From: an uncultured Acidimicrobiaceae bacterium
Lineage (GTDB): Bacteria; Actinomycetota; Acidimicrobiia; Acidimicrobiales; RAAP-2
NCBI GenBank assembly: GCA_937975915.1
Contig: CALJTY010000042.1
Location: 235,486-299,485, forward strand
Length of the DNA stretch: 64,000 bases
Direction of reading: 5' to 3'
Position 1 is the first letter of the stretch; each line of letters opens with the position of its first letter. The notes under the pieces were generated by a model that was not told where the DNA came from, did no database searches, and was given only the letters and a program-made list of their open reading frames with translations. The position numbers and the translations under genes were made by a program. Positions 1 through 9,060 of this stretch are shown here, piece after piece.

Positions 1-1681
1 AAAAGTCTTTGAGATGTTGAGGAAGGGAAATTCTCTCGGCATCTTCCAGCTCGAGGGTGTCAAGATGCGCCAACTCATGCGCCGTCTCGCTCCAACGAGT
101 TTTGACGACATTGCAGCGCTCGTGGCGCTGTATCGCCCAGGTCCCTTAAGCGAAAACGTTCACAATGACTACGCCGACCGCAAGAACAAGAAGCAAGAGG
201 TCTCGTACGACCACGAAGTTCTAGAAGGCATCTTGGGCGAAACCTACGGACTCATGATCTATCAAGAAGACATCATGCGTGTGGCCACAGTTATTGCGGG
301 ATTCACAATGTCTGAAGCGGATGACTTGCGTAAAGCCTGCTCGAAGAAGATCCGCGAAATGATTCAAGCCCAGCGCACGAAGTTTGTGGAGGGTGCTGAG
401 CGTGAAGGCTACGGCGCTGCGCTTGGTGAATCAATCTTTAACAAAATTGAACCATTCGCTGACTACGCCTTCAACAAATCTCACGCTTATGGCTACGCAC
501 TCATTGCGTATCAAAACTCATGGCTAAAGGCGAACTACCCAGTTGAATACATGGCAGCACTGTTGACGTCATTTAGTGACGACAAAGACAAGGCGGCTGC
601 GTATTTGAACGAAGCACGCCAAATGGGAATCACCGTTGGTGTTCCTGACGTGAATCAGTCTTTTGCTGAGTACGCGCCAAGTCTCACTTCAGAGAACACA
701 ATCTTGTTCGGAATGGCTGCTGTTCGAAACGTGGGCGATGCACTCGTTGACAAAATTGTTAAAGAGCGAGAAGCCAACGGGGAGTTCACCTCGGTCTATG
801 ACTTCTGTCGTCGAGTTGATCCCGCGGTACTAAATCGCCGGTCAATGGAATCACTCATCAAGGCTGGTGCATTTGACGCACTTGAAGTTCGACGCCTTTC
901 CTTCTTCTCAAAGTTCGAAGAAATCGTTGAAGTAACGCTCAGCCGCCGTAAAGACCTCGCACTCGGAATCTCTACGTTGTTTGCGGCCCTGGAAGAAGGG
1001 GGCACCGACGACTGGGAGGGAACAGAAATTGCACTAAGCGATGTTGAGTGGGACAAGAACGTCAAGCTCGATTTTGAGCGCGAAATGCTTGGAACGTACA
1101 TTTCAGATCACCCACTCTTTGAAATTGAATCACGACTCCTTACAAAGACGAGCGGAACCCTGCTCTCTATTCGTGAAAATGGCGAAGAACTAATTAGAGC
1201 CGGAAGGTATGTGACAGTCGGAGGAATTCTTTCGGAAGTCAAAGTGCTTCCAACGAAGTCAGGCCAGCAATACGCGCGCGTAACCATTGAAGACTTGACG
1301 GGATCGATGGAAATTAACTTCTCAACAAAGAAATTTGAAGAGTGTGGCGGGTATCTCGTCAAAGACGCCATTGTCCTAATTGAGGGACGACTCGATGAGC
1401 GAGATGAAGAGATTCGCTTCAGCGCCATGAAGGTTTCAACAATGAAGTTTGAGAATGGAACAGATGAGCTTCGACTTTCGTTTAAGCCTGATGACTTAAA
1501 CCCTGCCCGTATTGCCACACTTCGTGAAATTCTTTCTCGCCACCCTGGTCCTTCTGCGGTGATAGTGGAAACCGGTGAGGCTGGAAAGGCCTACAAACTA
1601 GGACCGGAGTTCCAGGTGAACATTGCCAACGTCGTGGGAGATTTAAGGTCCGAATTCGGCCTAAACGTCATAAAGGCATAG
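1..1681 (+). CDS. dnaE: DNA polymerase III alpha subunit, C-terminal part (5' end outside window)
   Basis: This is the carboxy-terminal half of the replicative DNA polymerase III alpha subunit; the reading frame is already open at base 2 and no start lies in the window. It begins in the palm/fingers region with the typical GIFQLEG and ALYRPGPL stretches, passes through YQEDIMRVA and the FNKSHAYGYALIAYQNSWLKA block that is near-diagnostic for DnaE, then a helix-hairpin-helix region (LNRRSMESLIKAGAFD) and an OB-fold (about residues 390-480 of the visible part, VTVGGILSEVKVLPTKSG). The PHP and catalytic aspartate regions would lie upstream. No paired gene for the polymerase is visible nearby. 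The assignment is secure; subtype DnaE1 is inferred from the C-terminal OB-fold. Confidence 0.97.
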   Translation, partial: KVFEMLRKGNSLGIFQLEGVKMRQLMRRLAPTSFDDIAALVALYRPGPLSENVHNDYADRKNKKQEVSYDHEVLEGILGETYGLMIYQEDIMRVATVIAGFTMSEADDLRKACSKKIREMIQAQRTKFVEGAEREGYGAALGESIFNKIEPFADYAFNKSHAYGYALIAYQNSWLKANYPVEYMAALLTSFSDDKDKAAAYLNEARQMGITVGVPDVNQSFAEYAPSLTSENTILFGMAAVRNVGDALVDKIVKEREANGEFTSVYDFCRRVDPAVLNRRSMESLIKAGAFDALEVRRLSFFSKFEEIVEVTLSRRKDLALGISTLFAALEEGGTDDWEGTEIALSDVEWDKNVKLDFEREMLGTYISDHPLFEIESRLLTKTSGTLLSIRENGEELIRAGRYVTVGGILSEVKVLPTKSGQQYARVTIEDLTGSMEINFSTKKFEECGGYLVKDAIVLIEGRLDERDEEIRFSAMKVSTMKFENGTDELRLSFKPDDLNPARIATLREILSRHPGPSAVIVETGEAGKAYKLGPEFQVNIANVVGDLRSEFGLNVIKA

Positions 1682-1709
1682 GCCAAATATGGGGGGTCTG
1701 GAACAGTCG

Positions 1710-1715
1710 TAGAAT
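1710..1715 (+). promoter_or_regulatory. Leaderless-type -10 box TAGAAT for the 1723 gene
   Basis: TAGAAT followed by 7 nt and ATG at 1723. The upstream in-frame ATG at 1714 overlaps the box, so this site argues for the 1723 start. Confidence 0.6.
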
Positions 1716-1722
1716 GTTCCCT

Positions 1723-2394
1723 ATGTCAATGACCGTTACTACGAAGGACACCACCGCCCTCTCAGATGCAGAACTTGCTGAGATGGCCGATCTATGCGTA
1801 GATCGTGAGCCGAATTTCGACATTGGATACCTATCCAAGGAGAAGGAAAACTGGGTCCTCGTCACACAGTGTCGTGAAGGCAACAAGCTTCGTGGTTATT
1901 CCTTCTGCACACTTGAGCGCATTGGTGGAACCCCATCGCTTCTAATTGGACTTCTTCTTGTTGACCGCAACGCCAAGTCAGACCAGACACTAAAAACTAT
2001 TTTGCATGACCAGTTCCGTCGCGCTCTTCTCGCATTCCCTGACGAAGATGTCCTTCTCGGTTCACGTCTCACATCACCTGACGGATTCCGAGCATTTGCT
2101 GGACTTGAAGACGTTGTGCCACGCCTTGGTTACAAGCCAACCGGTGAAGACCGCGCCTGGGGGCGTCGCCTCGCAAAGCGCTTTGGTTCAGAGAAGTCAA
2201 TTGATGACAAGACGTTTGTCATGACTGTGACTCCAGGACCAGTTGGTGGACTTGACTACACAACTTCAAAGGGACCAATCCCTGAGGGTGCTGAAACTTT
2301 CTTCAAGGGTGTAAAGCCTGCGAAGGGTCAACGGGTAGTTGTCTTCGGCTGGGCAATGGCCGAAGCGCTTTCTTCAGGCAAGCTGCCTAAATAA
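1723..2394 (+). CDS. Conserved-looking hypothetical protein, 223 aa
   Basis: I do not recognise this protein. It is soluble, with no signal peptide or membrane segment, and has a mixed alpha/beta look (LLIGLLLVDRNAKSD, then LRRALLAFPDEDVLLGSRL) that faintly recalls an acyltransferase (GNAT) fold, which is only a guess. It lies just downstream of dnaE in the same direction, but has its own TAGAAT box. Start choice: ATGs occur at 1714, 1723 and 1729 in frame; the -10 box spacing favours 1723. Codon use matches its neighbours, so it looks native. It converges on the next gene with only 4 nt between the stop codons. Confidence 0.7.
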   Translation: MSMTVTTKDTTALSDAELAEMADLCVDREPNFDIGYLSKEKENWVLVTQCREGNKLRGYSFCTLERIGGTPSLLIGLLLVDRNAKSDQTLKTILHDQFRRALLAFPDEDVLLGSRLTSPDGFRAFAGLEDVVPRLGYKPTGEDRAWGRRLAKRFGSEKSIDDKTFVMTVTPGPVGGLDYTTSKGPIPEGAETFFKGVKPAKGQRVVVFGWAMAEALSSGKLPK

Positions 2395-2406
2395 GCAACT
2401 AGTTGC
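2395..2406. other. 12-bp perfect palindrome between convergent stop codons
   Basis: GCAACTAGTTGC spans the gap between the stop at 2394 and the end of the minus-strand gene at 2399. It could serve as a weak bidirectional terminator, but there is no T-tract on either side. Confidence 0.3.
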
Positions 2407-3118
2407 GCGGCAGTAATCCGGTGCAACTCTTGTAACAGTGTCCCTCTACGGGAGCTGACAACGTCGTAAGCACGTACGTTGGTTTAAATCCAAGCGCGGT
2501 GGCGAGAGCTTTTCCAGCGAGTGATGTTTCTCTCGTGGTTTCCATTGTTCTAATGGCGTGCGCATCTTCGCAAAGAAGCCACACATCGTCTCCGGCCCAT
2601 CCGAATCTGACCCACGTTGATCCATCGTCAGTTCGGCGCAACAACTGTGGTCCACGGTCTGCGGCAATTAATGCAACACTCGGACGCTCTCCACGAAATT
2701 CCCAGTACGGAGCAGACGGTCCGCGAAAGCCAAACAGGGGACCATCAGCGGGACTAGCGAGTTTGTCTAACCACTTCTTAACGCGTCGACCCTTATAAGA
2801 ACCAAGACGACGGGGAAGTCCACTCAGCGTTACTGACTCAGGTTGTGCCAAGTCATTTCGCTCAATGTCATCACTGAGATCACCTTCAACAACGTCAAAC
2901 ATCGCGAGGTCTGTCTCGTAACCCTTGGGCCAGGGAATACGCCATCGCATAATTGACTGCGAGGTGAGATCGACAACTGTGGTGGTCTCATTAGTTGATC
3001 CAAGCACTAATCCAAAGACTTTTGATCCAGGCGAAAGATTGACTTCAGCACGATGTGGCGTTTTTTCTACAAGGTTTTTAATGGCCTTAGAAGCGGGGTC
3101 TCTGTTAAGGAGCTTCAC
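2399..3118 (-). CDS. Hypothetical protein, 239 aa, coupled to the YyaL-like gene
   Basis: No family recognised. The protein is soluble with beta-rich central segments ([36 protein letters not shown]) and a C-terminal pair of cysteines (HCYKSCTG). It starts with GTG at 3118, and its first bases overlap the stop of the upstream YyaL-like gene by 4 nt (GTGA), so the two are almost certainly co-translated. The partner suggests a role in thiol or metabolite handling, but nothing in the sequence proves this. Frame and codon use are consistent over the whole length. Confidence 0.75.
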   Translation of the reverse strand: MKLLNRDPASKAIKNLVEKTPHRAEVNLSPGSKVFGLVLGSTNETTTVVDLTSQSIMRWRIPWPKGYETDLAMFDVVEGDLSDDIERNDLAQPESVTLSGLPRRLGSYKGRRVKKWLDKLASPADGPLFGFRGPSAPYWEFRGERPSVALIAADRGPQLLRRTDDGSTWVRFGWAGDDVWLLCEDAHAIRTMETTRETSLAGKALATALGFKPTYVLTTLSAPVEGHCYKSCTGLLPRN

Positions 3119-5100
3119 AGTGCTCCAGCTTCACGCAGTTGCTTAGAAAGTTCATCAATAGAGCTCACCGGAAGTTGGCACACACCAGCTCGACAGACGT
3201 ACGCCATGCCTGCACTTCTGCCACTGAGCAGTGGAGACGAGCCGTTTCCGGTGATGAGGACGCTTCGAACCATGGGTAATGATCGTACGTGCTCGGAGAG
3301 CTCGTTTGGTGCCCCAGGGATAACTACTTCAACACCACTAAGCGCGTAGCCAGCGGCGTTCACTAAATCAGGAACAGAACCAGGGTGAGTTGCCACAAGC
3401 GAACTCGCTAGTTCAACGAGTCGCTGGCTAATGCTGAGCAGATTGTTGTCGCCAAGGCAGAGTGCGAGGCGAGCAAGAGCGCGACAAGCAACTGCGTGAC
3501 TTGAAGGCGTTGCCCCATCAAAGATTTCCTTTGGACGAGAGGGGAGGTCTTGCACGTGGTTGCTCTGGGTAAAGAAACCCTGTCCGACATTTGGGTTTTT
3601 AGTGTTCGGAACTTCACCGTCCCAGTGGTGCTCCACCAGATACACAGCGAGTTCGCTGGCGAGAGAGGTCCACGCATCATCACCAGTGCATTCAAACGCG
3701 TCGATGTAGGCGTCGAGCAACCAGGCAAGGTCACTCGCAGTGGCGTGCGCTTGCAAGTTTTCTGTTCGCCACCACGTCTTGTTAGAGAAGTGTGAAGTTT
3801 GTAGCGAAGAAAGTAGCGCAGTACCTTCTGCGATGAGCGCTGCGTCATCGCTCCTAAGACACGCAGATGCGAACATGGCATTCCATTCCAAAATGACTTT
3901 TTCATCTCGGCCTGGCTGGATTCGTGAAGAGCGAACGCGTCGCAGTGCATCAAGCGCTTGGCTAAGTTCCTCTGGCTCGACAAATGGTTCGCCACTTGCA
4001 AGTCGCGGGATTGACTTACCTTCAAATAATCCAGGATCGCTAATTCGATAGCGCTGAGTGATTCGCTTGGCTAACGCTTCGCTTCCTAGAGCATCCGTTA
4101 CTTCGCCTGGAGTCCAGGTCACGTGCGAGCCCTCTTCGCCACCGGCATCTGCGTCGAGTGATGAGGCGAATCCTTTTTCGATTCGTAAATCGTTCAGCAC
4201 AAAGGAAATAGTGTCAATCGCTACAGCGCGCCATTCGCTCGCTGGTTCGTGCTTGGCTGCTTGGAAATATGCTCTCGCGAGCAGTCCTTGGTCACAGAGC
4301 ATCTTTTCGAAGTGAGGAACATGCCATTCGGCGTCGACGCTGTAGCGAGCAAATCCGCCACGGAGATGGTCGTACATGCCCTCTCTCGACATGGCGTTCA
4401 GGGTCGTAGCGATGACTTCTTTAGTTTCGAGGTCATTGAATTCGAGGAGAGCTTCGACGTAGGAGGGGCGAGGGAACTTAGGAGCTCCACCAAATCCGCC
4501 GAGAGGATCGGAATTCTTGACAAGCTCATCGCGGAGTTTCTGGCGGACAACTTTTAGATCAACTACCGCGTCATGAACTTTCAAGTGATCAACAAATGCA
4601 ATTTCGCGCTCAAGAGCTTCAGAAAGTTTGTGAGCCTGTTCTTCCACCACCGCACGCTGTGATGCCCAGGCTTCACTCAGCGCAGTAAGGAGTCTCGGAA
4701 ATCCCACTTGTCCATGTCGGTCAGTTGGTGGGTAGTAGGTGCCGGCGAGAAAGGGTTTGCCGTCAGGAAGCAAGAACACCGACATTGGCCAACCGCCGTG
4801 GCCAGAGACGAGTTGTGTGGCTGCCATGTAAAAAGCGTCAACGTCGGGGCGTTCTTCTCGGTCAACTTTTATGGGAATGAATGACTCATTGATCTGCTGG
4901 GCGATTGCGTCATCTTCAAATGATTCGTGTGCCATGACGTGACACCAGTGACACGCGGCGTATCCAATGGAAAGAAAGATTGGCTTGTCGAGCCTCTTTG
5001 CTTCTTCGAGCGCTTCAGGGCCCCAGGGCCACCAGTCCACGGGATTTTCTGCGTGCTGGTGCAAGTATGCGCTGGAAGCGCCCTGGAGTCGATTTGTCAC
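3115..5100 (-). CDS. Thioredoxin-domain protein, YyaL / SPATA20 (DUF255) family
   Basis: Full-length member of the YyaL/spermatogenesis-associated-protein-20 family, 661 aa, a usual size. The N-terminal thioredoxin-like domain carries the family signature C50-H-W-C53-H-V-M-A-H-E-S-F, followed by [10 protein letters not shown] and [24 protein letters not shown]; the rest is the (alpha/alpha)6-barrel region with [11 protein letters not shown] and DQGLLARAY motifs. It has no signal peptide and should be cytosolic; its biochemical role is not settled in any organism. The start is GTG at 5100, with a TACGCT box 6 nt upstream. The downstream 239-aa gene overlaps by 4 nt. CHWCH formally matches a heme c motif but belongs to the thioredoxin fold here. 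Confidence 0.93.
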   Translation of the reverse strand: MTNRLQGASSAYLHQHAENPVDWWPWGPEALEEAKRLDKPIFLSIGYAACHWCHVMAHESFEDDAIAQQINESFIPIKVDREERPDVDAFYMAATQLVSGHGGWPMSVFLLPDGKPFLAGTYYPPTDRHGQVGFPRLLTALSEAWASQRAVVEEQAHKLSEALEREIAFVDHLKVHDAVVDLKVVRQKLRDELVKNSDPLGGFGGAPKFPRPSYVEALLEFNDLETKEVIATTLNAMSREGMYDHLRGGFARYSVDAEWHVPHFEKMLCDQGLLARAYFQAAKHEPASEWRAVAIDTISFVLNDLRIEKGFASSLDADAGGEEGSHVTWTPGEVTDALGSEALAKRITQRYRISDPGLFEGKSIPRLASGEPFVEPEELSQALDALRRVRSSRIQPGRDEKVILEWNAMFASACLRSDDAALIAEGTALLSSLQTSHFSNKTWWRTENLQAHATASDLAWLLDAYIDAFECTGDDAWTSLASELAVYLVEHHWDGEVPNTKNPNVGQGFFTQSNHVQDLPSRPKEIFDGATPSSHAVACRALARLALCLGDNNLLSISQRLVELASSLVATHPGSVPDLVNAAGYALSGVEVVIPGAPNELSEHVRSLPMVRSVLITGNGSSPLLSGRSAGMAYVCRAGVCQLPVSSIDELSKQLREAGAL

Positions 5101-5106
5101 ATCCTC

Positions 5107-5112
5107 AGCGTA
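5107..5112 (-). promoter_or_regulatory. Leaderless-type -10 box TACGCT for the YyaL-like gene
   Basis: On the minus strand TACGCT is followed by 6 nt and the GTG start at 5100. It lies only 10 bp from the opposite-facing box of the SDR gene. Confidence 0.55.
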
Positions 5113-5122
5113 GTGAGTGGCC

Positions 5123-5128
5123 TAATCT
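5123..5128 (+). promoter_or_regulatory. Leaderless-type -10 box TAATCT for the SDR gene
   Basis: TAATCT, then 7 nt, then ATG at 5136. It fixes the SDR start; the frame stays open upstream to 4980, but that stretch runs antisense through the YyaL-like gene. Confidence 0.6.
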
Positions 5129-5135
5129 TTCACTT

Positions 5136-5912
5136 ATGAGTACAAATCTAAATGGAAAAGTCGCACTAATTACTGGCGCCAGTAGAGGAATTGGCCTTGC
5201 CATTGCTCATGCGCTCCATGACAATGGTGCCAAGGTTGTTATCTCTTCTAGAAAAGAGGAAAACCTCAACGAGGCACTCGCGACCTTCGGCGACCACGAA
5301 AACGTAGTGGCGGTTGTGGCGCACGTGGGATCAAGAAGTGACGCGGACCGAGTTGTTAGTGACACGATTGCCAAGTTCGGATCTCTCGACATTCTGGTGA
5401 ACAATGCAGCAACGAATCCATACTTCGGGCCGCTGGTGGACATCAGTGATTCTCAGATGCAAAAAACTGTGGAAGTGAATCAGATGTCAATTGTTACGCA
5501 CACTGCTGCGGCGTGGCATCAATGGATGAAGGACCACGGGGGAGTCGTTCTAAACATCGCTTCCATTGGTGGGCTCATGCCAGAACCTGGCATTGGTTGG
5601 TACAACGTTTCAAAGGCTGCTGTCATTCACCTAACCAAGCAGTTCTCATGGGAACTGGCACCTAATGTTCGCGTTAATGCAATTGCTCCGGGACTGGTGC
5701 GCACCGAGCTAGCCCGTGAACTTTGGGAAAAGAATGAAGAGAAGGTTGTTCGCCACATCCCACTGAAGCGTCTCGGTGAGCCAGATGACATTGCTTCGGT
5801 TGCGCTCGCACTTGTCAGTGACACAACGTCGTGGGTAACGGGGCAAACAATCACTGTCGATGGCGGTACGACGACGCAGCCAACAGGTGGCGTAGTTAAT
5901 TCAGGTAAGTAA
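5136..5912 (+). CDS. Short-chain dehydrogenase/reductase, FabG-like
   Basis: A classical SDR of 258 aa that should reduce or oxidise a carbonyl/alcohol with NAD(P)(H). The cofactor site TGASRGIG is at about residues 13-20, the NNA motif follows (LDILVNNAAT), and the catalytic Ser/Tyr/Lys are seen in NIASIGG and YNVSK. The C-terminal VTGQTITVDGG is the usual end of FabG-like members. The arginine in GASRG favours NADP(H). It overlaps the convergent menE by 17 nt and shares a very short divergent promoter region with the YyaL-like gene. The substrate cannot be read from the sequence. Confidence 0.93.
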   Translation: MSTNLNGKVALITGASRGIGLAIAHALHDNGAKVVISSRKEENLNEALATFGDHENVVAVVAHVGSRSDADRVVSDTIAKFGSLDILVNNAATNPYFGPLVDISDSQMQKTVEVNQMSIVTHTAAAWHQWMKDHGGVVLNIASIGGLMPEPGIGWYNVSKAAVIHLTKQFSWELAPNVRVNAIAPGLVRTELARELWEKNEEKVVRHIPLKRLGEPDDIASVALALVSDTTSWVTGQTITVDGGTTTQPTGGVVNSGK

Positions 5913-7005
5913 GTTCGCTTCGACGAATCTTGCCATTGCTGGTTCGTGGAATCGCAGCAACGTAACGAATCTCTTTGGGCTTAGCCCAAGGGCCAATTCG
6001 TTCACTTGCAATGCTGGTAATTGCGTCATCAATTTTCTGACCGTTCGAAACAACGAGCGCCACAACTCGCTGTCCCCATTCAGGGTCCTCAACACCAGTG
6101 ACCGCTACATCGTTAATAGCGTCGAGTGACATGAGCACCGCTTCAAGGTCTTCAGGCCAAAGCTTTTCGCCACCCGTATTTATGACAAAGCCAATGCGGC
6201 CTTGAATGGAAAGCTTCCCATCGTTTATTTCACCAGCGTCTCCCGTTGGAAACCAATCGGTAGCTCCGTCGGGTCCGCTAACGCTTGGTCGTGGGGCGTC
6301 GCGATACGAGGAGAACAACGTAGGTGTTTTTACAATGACTTCACCATCAAGTACTGAGAGCTGCACTTCAGGAAGTGCGAAGCCGTCATAGACAATTCCT
6401 GAACCGGTTTCAGTCATTCCCCATGTTGTTACAACATTGCTCGGGACTCCCGCTGGTGGGCGAGCACCACCTAGCAAGACTGTTTGGTACCCGCTTAGAT
6501 CGTGGCGAGCAAGTTGCGTTCTAACCACCGCAATGTGTGTTGCACCCTTAGAAACACCAGCTGATAAGTCATCAACATCTCCCCAGACAAGCGTGGCATC
6601 GCTCAACAGTGCTCGAAGTAGAACCGCGAGCCCACCAATGTGATTGGCCGGCAAACACGGATACCAAACTGGTGGCTCAACACCACGCAACGTTGCTTGC
6701 GTGATGCGAGCACTCGCACGAAGCGCATCCCACGTGTGCAGCGCAGCCTTTGGTGTTCCACTCGAACCTGAGGTGAGCATTACGAGTCCGGTGCCGTCTT
6801 CAACCGATCGTCCCGAAGCAATTACTTGCATTCCGTCGCTCGTGAGAACAGATGTTGCACCCAGGAGCGCAAGATCTTCTTCACGTCTGCGTGGCGAAAG
6901 GCGTTGATCTAGAACGCAAAATGCTTGTTCTTTGCTGAGACAGTCAAGGAGAGCGCGAGCTAGGGCTTTGCCGAGAGGAAGGTCAATGGCTAACAAACTT
7001 TGCAC
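5896..7005 (-). CDS. menE: o-Succinylbenzoate-CoA ligase
   Basis: An AMP-forming acyl-CoA ligase of about 369 aa, short like actinobacterial MenE. It activates o-succinylbenzoate with CoA and ATP in menaquinone synthesis. Visible motifs: the phosphate-binding loop LTSGSSGTPKAALHTW, TTWGMTETGSGIVYDG, the hinge region FPTGDAGEINDGKLSIQGRIG and the C-terminal lysine in RTSNGKIRRSEL. Start: the open frame reaches a TTG at 7011, but a TAAGGT box placed 6 nt before GTG 7005 favours 7005. The family call is supported by menB and menA a few kb away; menA follows menB directly. It is convergent with the SDR (17-nt overlap). Confidence 0.9.
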   Translation of the reverse strand: MQSLLAIDLPLGKALARALLDCLSKEQAFCVLDQRLSPRRREEDLALLGATSVLTSDGMQVIASGRSVEDGTGLVMLTSGSSGTPKAALHTWDALRASARITQATLRGVEPPVWYPCLPANHIGGLAVLLRALLSDATLVWGDVDDLSAGVSKGATHIAVVRTQLARHDLSGYQTVLLGGARPPAGVPSNVVTTWGMTETGSGIVYDGFALPEVQLSVLDGEVIVKTPTLFSSYRDAPRPSVSGPDGATDWFPTGDAGEINDGKLSIQGRIGFVINTGGEKLWPEDLEAVLMSLDAINDVAVTGVEDPEWGQRVVALVVSNGQKIDDAITSIASERIGPWAKPKEIRYVAAIPRTSNGKIRRSELTYLN

Positions 7006-7011
7006 GCACAA

Positions 7012-7017
7012 ACCTTA
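7012..7017 (-). promoter_or_regulatory. Leaderless-type -10 box TAAGGT for menE
   Basis: Minus-strand TAAGGT, 6 nt, GTG at 7005. It faces away from the TAAGTT box at 7031-7036. Confidence 0.5.
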
Positions 7018-7030
7018 CGGGTTCTGAGAC

Positions 7031-7036
7031 TAAGTT
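7031..7036 (+). promoter_or_regulatory. Possible -10 box TAAGTT for the SRPBCC gene
   Basis: TAAGTT directly abuts ATG 7037, which makes that ATG an unlikely start. Transcription from about 7043 would leave a short leader with AAGGGGG at 7048-7053 ahead of GTG 7058. Confidence 0.4.
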
Positions 7037-7057
7037 ATGAACGTCCAAGGGGGATGT

Positions 7058-7462
7058 GTGGCATCGATTCGACAACATATACGCATTGCGGCAGATCCTG
7101 ACACGGTTTGGGACATCATCAAAGTCCCTGAGTCGCAACCTGACTGGTTCCCCGGCATCATCAAGGCAACCTATGACCCAGAAACACGAATTCGCGTCAT
7201 CACTGTTTCAATGGGCGTGGACATGCCTGAAGAAATTCTGACAGTTGACCCGACGCTTCGCAGGTTTGCTTACAAGATCACAGCGCCACTGTACAAATTT
7301 CACTACGGGATCATTGATGTGATTGAAATCGCACCGAATGACACATTGTGCATATATTCAACAACCGCAGAGCCAGAAGTGCTCGCACTTCTCATTGGTG
7401 CTGGAACAATGGGAGCACTAGAGAAAATTAAAGAAATCGCAGAGCAGAAAGTGAAGAAGTAA
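7058..7462 (+). CDS. SRPBCC / START-like (polyketide cyclase-dehydrase type) protein
   Basis: A small single-domain protein of the Bet v1-like superfamily with a hydrophobic ligand pocket. The N-terminal strand SIRQHIRIAADPDTVWDIIKVPESQPDWFPG is the typical opening of these proteins, followed by alternating strands and a C-terminal helix (GALEKIKEIAEQK). The ligand is unknown. Start: GTG 7058, preceded by AAGGGGG, gives 134 aa; ATG 7037 (141 aa) is the alternative, but it is overlapped by a probable -10 box. The sulfatase starts 2 nt after its stop, so the two are probably co-transcribed. Its location next to menE and menB may be incidental. Confidence 0.85.
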   Translation: MASIRQHIRIAADPDTVWDIIKVPESQPDWFPGIIKATYDPETRIRVITVSMGVDMPEEILTVDPTLRRFAYKITAPLYKFHYGIIDVIEIAPNDTLCIYSTTAEPEVLALLIGAGTMGALEKIKEIAEQKVKK

Positions 7463-7464
7463 TC

Positions 7465-9039
7465 ATGGGACGCAAAATTCTTTTCATTACAACTGACCAA
7501 CAGCGCTACGACACCGTGGGTGCCAATGGCGGAACTATTGCTCGCACACCAGTTGTCGACAAACTCGCAAACGAGGGTATTCGCTACGAGCGCTGCCAGC
7601 CATCGTCTGTTGTCTGTATGCCGTCACGTGCGTCAATGTTGACTGGCCAGTTTCCAACCACCCACGGTGCCTGGATGAACGGTGTTGCACTTCGCGTAGA
7701 CGCCCCATCATTTGCTGAAGAGCTCCATGACGCCGGATACGCCACTGCCCTTATTGGAAAGTCCCACTTCGAGCCTTTCCTTGATGTCTTTGGTCGCTTC
7801 GCCGAGAACTCATTTGCGCAACTTGGAATTCCGACGATTGAGCAACCCTGGTTTGACGGACGAATGGGTCCTCACCGTGGATTTGATCACATGGAATTCG
7901 CAACTCATGGCATCGCTAGGACACTCCACTATGGAAAGTTCATAACCGAAGAGCACCCTGAATACCTGGCCAGTTTTTACCCGAACCTCAACATTGAACT
8001 GAACGTCAATGACATGGGTGGTGGAGACACTGGTGCAGTCCAAGCATGGTCGAACAACATTCCTAAAGAGCTGTATCACACTGACTGGATTGCTGATCGA
8101 ACAATTAACTGGCTAGAACAACAGAACGAAGACTCGGACTGGTTCTGCTGGATGAGTTTCCCGGATCCTCACCACCCGTGGGATCCACCGAAGTCTGAAG
8201 TAGGTCGAATCGATTGGAAAGATGTTCCGCTTCCTGAGAACTATCCAGAAGCAGCGTCAGAGCGCGAAGCGCTCCTAGACCAGAAGGCTGCTCACTGGCG
8301 CCTTTGGTACGACGGCAAATTGGTAAGTAACTACGAAGCACCAAAGCACTGGGTGCCTTCTTCACTTACTGCTGATCAACTTCGTGAAATTACAGCGCTG
8401 AACGCTGTAGAGATTGAACTCATCGACGAAGCAATTGGTCGAGTTCTGAAAACCATCGAAGCCAAGGGCTGGACAGACGATGTGGACATTGTCTTTACAA
8501 CGGACCACGGCGAATTAGGTGGTGACTTCGGTCTTCTCTTCAAGGGTGCCTATCACGTTGATGGTCTGATGCGTCTTCCACTTATCTGGAAGCCAGCGCC
8601 ATCTTCAAACACTCCTCCTGCAGTTGTTGGTGCTCCAGTGAGTCTTGTATCACTCGCTGCAACGTTTATGGAAGTTGCGGGACTACCAACTCCTGCATAC
8701 GTTGAATCTGGACCGCTGCCAGTAAATAACGAGGACGCGAAGCAGCGAAACTTTGACGCAACAATTACGGAATGGGACTCAGACCTCTTTGGCGTCTCGG
8801 TGCACGTTCGCACCGCACTCACGAATGAGTTCATGCTCACTGAATACCAAAAGGGAACTGTCCACAACGGCAATGAGGGTGAGCTTTACAACTTGATTGA
8901 CGATCCGCTCCAGCGTGTGAACCTCTTCAATGACCCTGCCTACGCTGGAGTTCAGGCCGAGCTCTCTGAGCGAATCCACAATCACGAGGTTCGCCCAGTA
9001 GAAAAGGCCACTCCAGGACTAGTTGTAGCGCCGGTCTAA
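7465..9039 (+). CDS. Sulfatase (alkaline-phosphatase superfamily hydrolase)
   Basis: A 524-aa type I sulfatase-family enzyme that should hydrolyse a sulfate ester. The N-terminal metal site is ILFITTDQQRYDTVG, and the activation signature C51-M-P-S-R matches C-x-P-S-R, where the cysteine is converted to formylglycine. TTDHGELGGDFG near residue 347 is the second metal-binding segment, and DPHHPWDPP resembles choline-sulfatase-like members. There is no signal peptide, so it is probably cytoplasmic. No formylglycine-generating enzyme gene is in the window. It follows the SRPBCC gene closely. The substrate is undetermined; phosphonate monoester hydrolase is an alternative within the same superfamily. 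Confidence 0.92.
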   Translation: MGRKILFITTDQQRYDTVGANGGTIARTPVVDKLANEGIRYERCQPSSVVCMPSRASMLTGQFPTTHGAWMNGVALRVDAPSFAEELHDAGYATALIGKSHFEPFLDVFGRFAENSFAQLGIPTIEQPWFDGRMGPHRGFDHMEFATHGIARTLHYGKFITEEHPEYLASFYPNLNIELNVNDMGGGDTGAVQAWSNNIPKELYHTDWIADRTINWLEQQNEDSDWFCWMSFPDPHHPWDPPKSEVGRIDWKDVPLPENYPEAASEREALLDQKAAHWRLWYDGKLVSNYEAPKHWVPSSLTADQLREITALNAVEIELIDEAIGRVLKTIEAKGWTDDVDIVFTTDHGELGGDFGLLFKGAYHVDGLMRLPLIWKPAPSSNTPPAVVGAPVSLVSLAATFMEVAGLPTPAYVESGPLPVNNEDAKQRNFDATITEWDSDLFGVSVHVRTALTNEFMLTEYQKGTVHNGNEGELYNLIDDPLQRVNLFNDPAYAGVQAELSERIHNHEVRPVEKATPGLVVAPV

Positions 9040-9047
9040 TAGGCAGG

Positions 9048-9053
9048 TAGCGT
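9048..9053 (+). promoter_or_regulatory. Leaderless-type -10 box TAGCGT for menB
   Basis: TAGCGT, 7 nt, ATG at 9061. It argues against the in-frame GTG at 9052, which overlaps the box. Confidence 0.6.
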
Positions 9054-9060
9054 GGTCTCT

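Noticed and set aside
4951..4965. CHWCH in the YyaL-like protein as a heme c attachment site
   Set aside because: It lies in the thioredoxin-fold signature of the family and the protein has no export signal.
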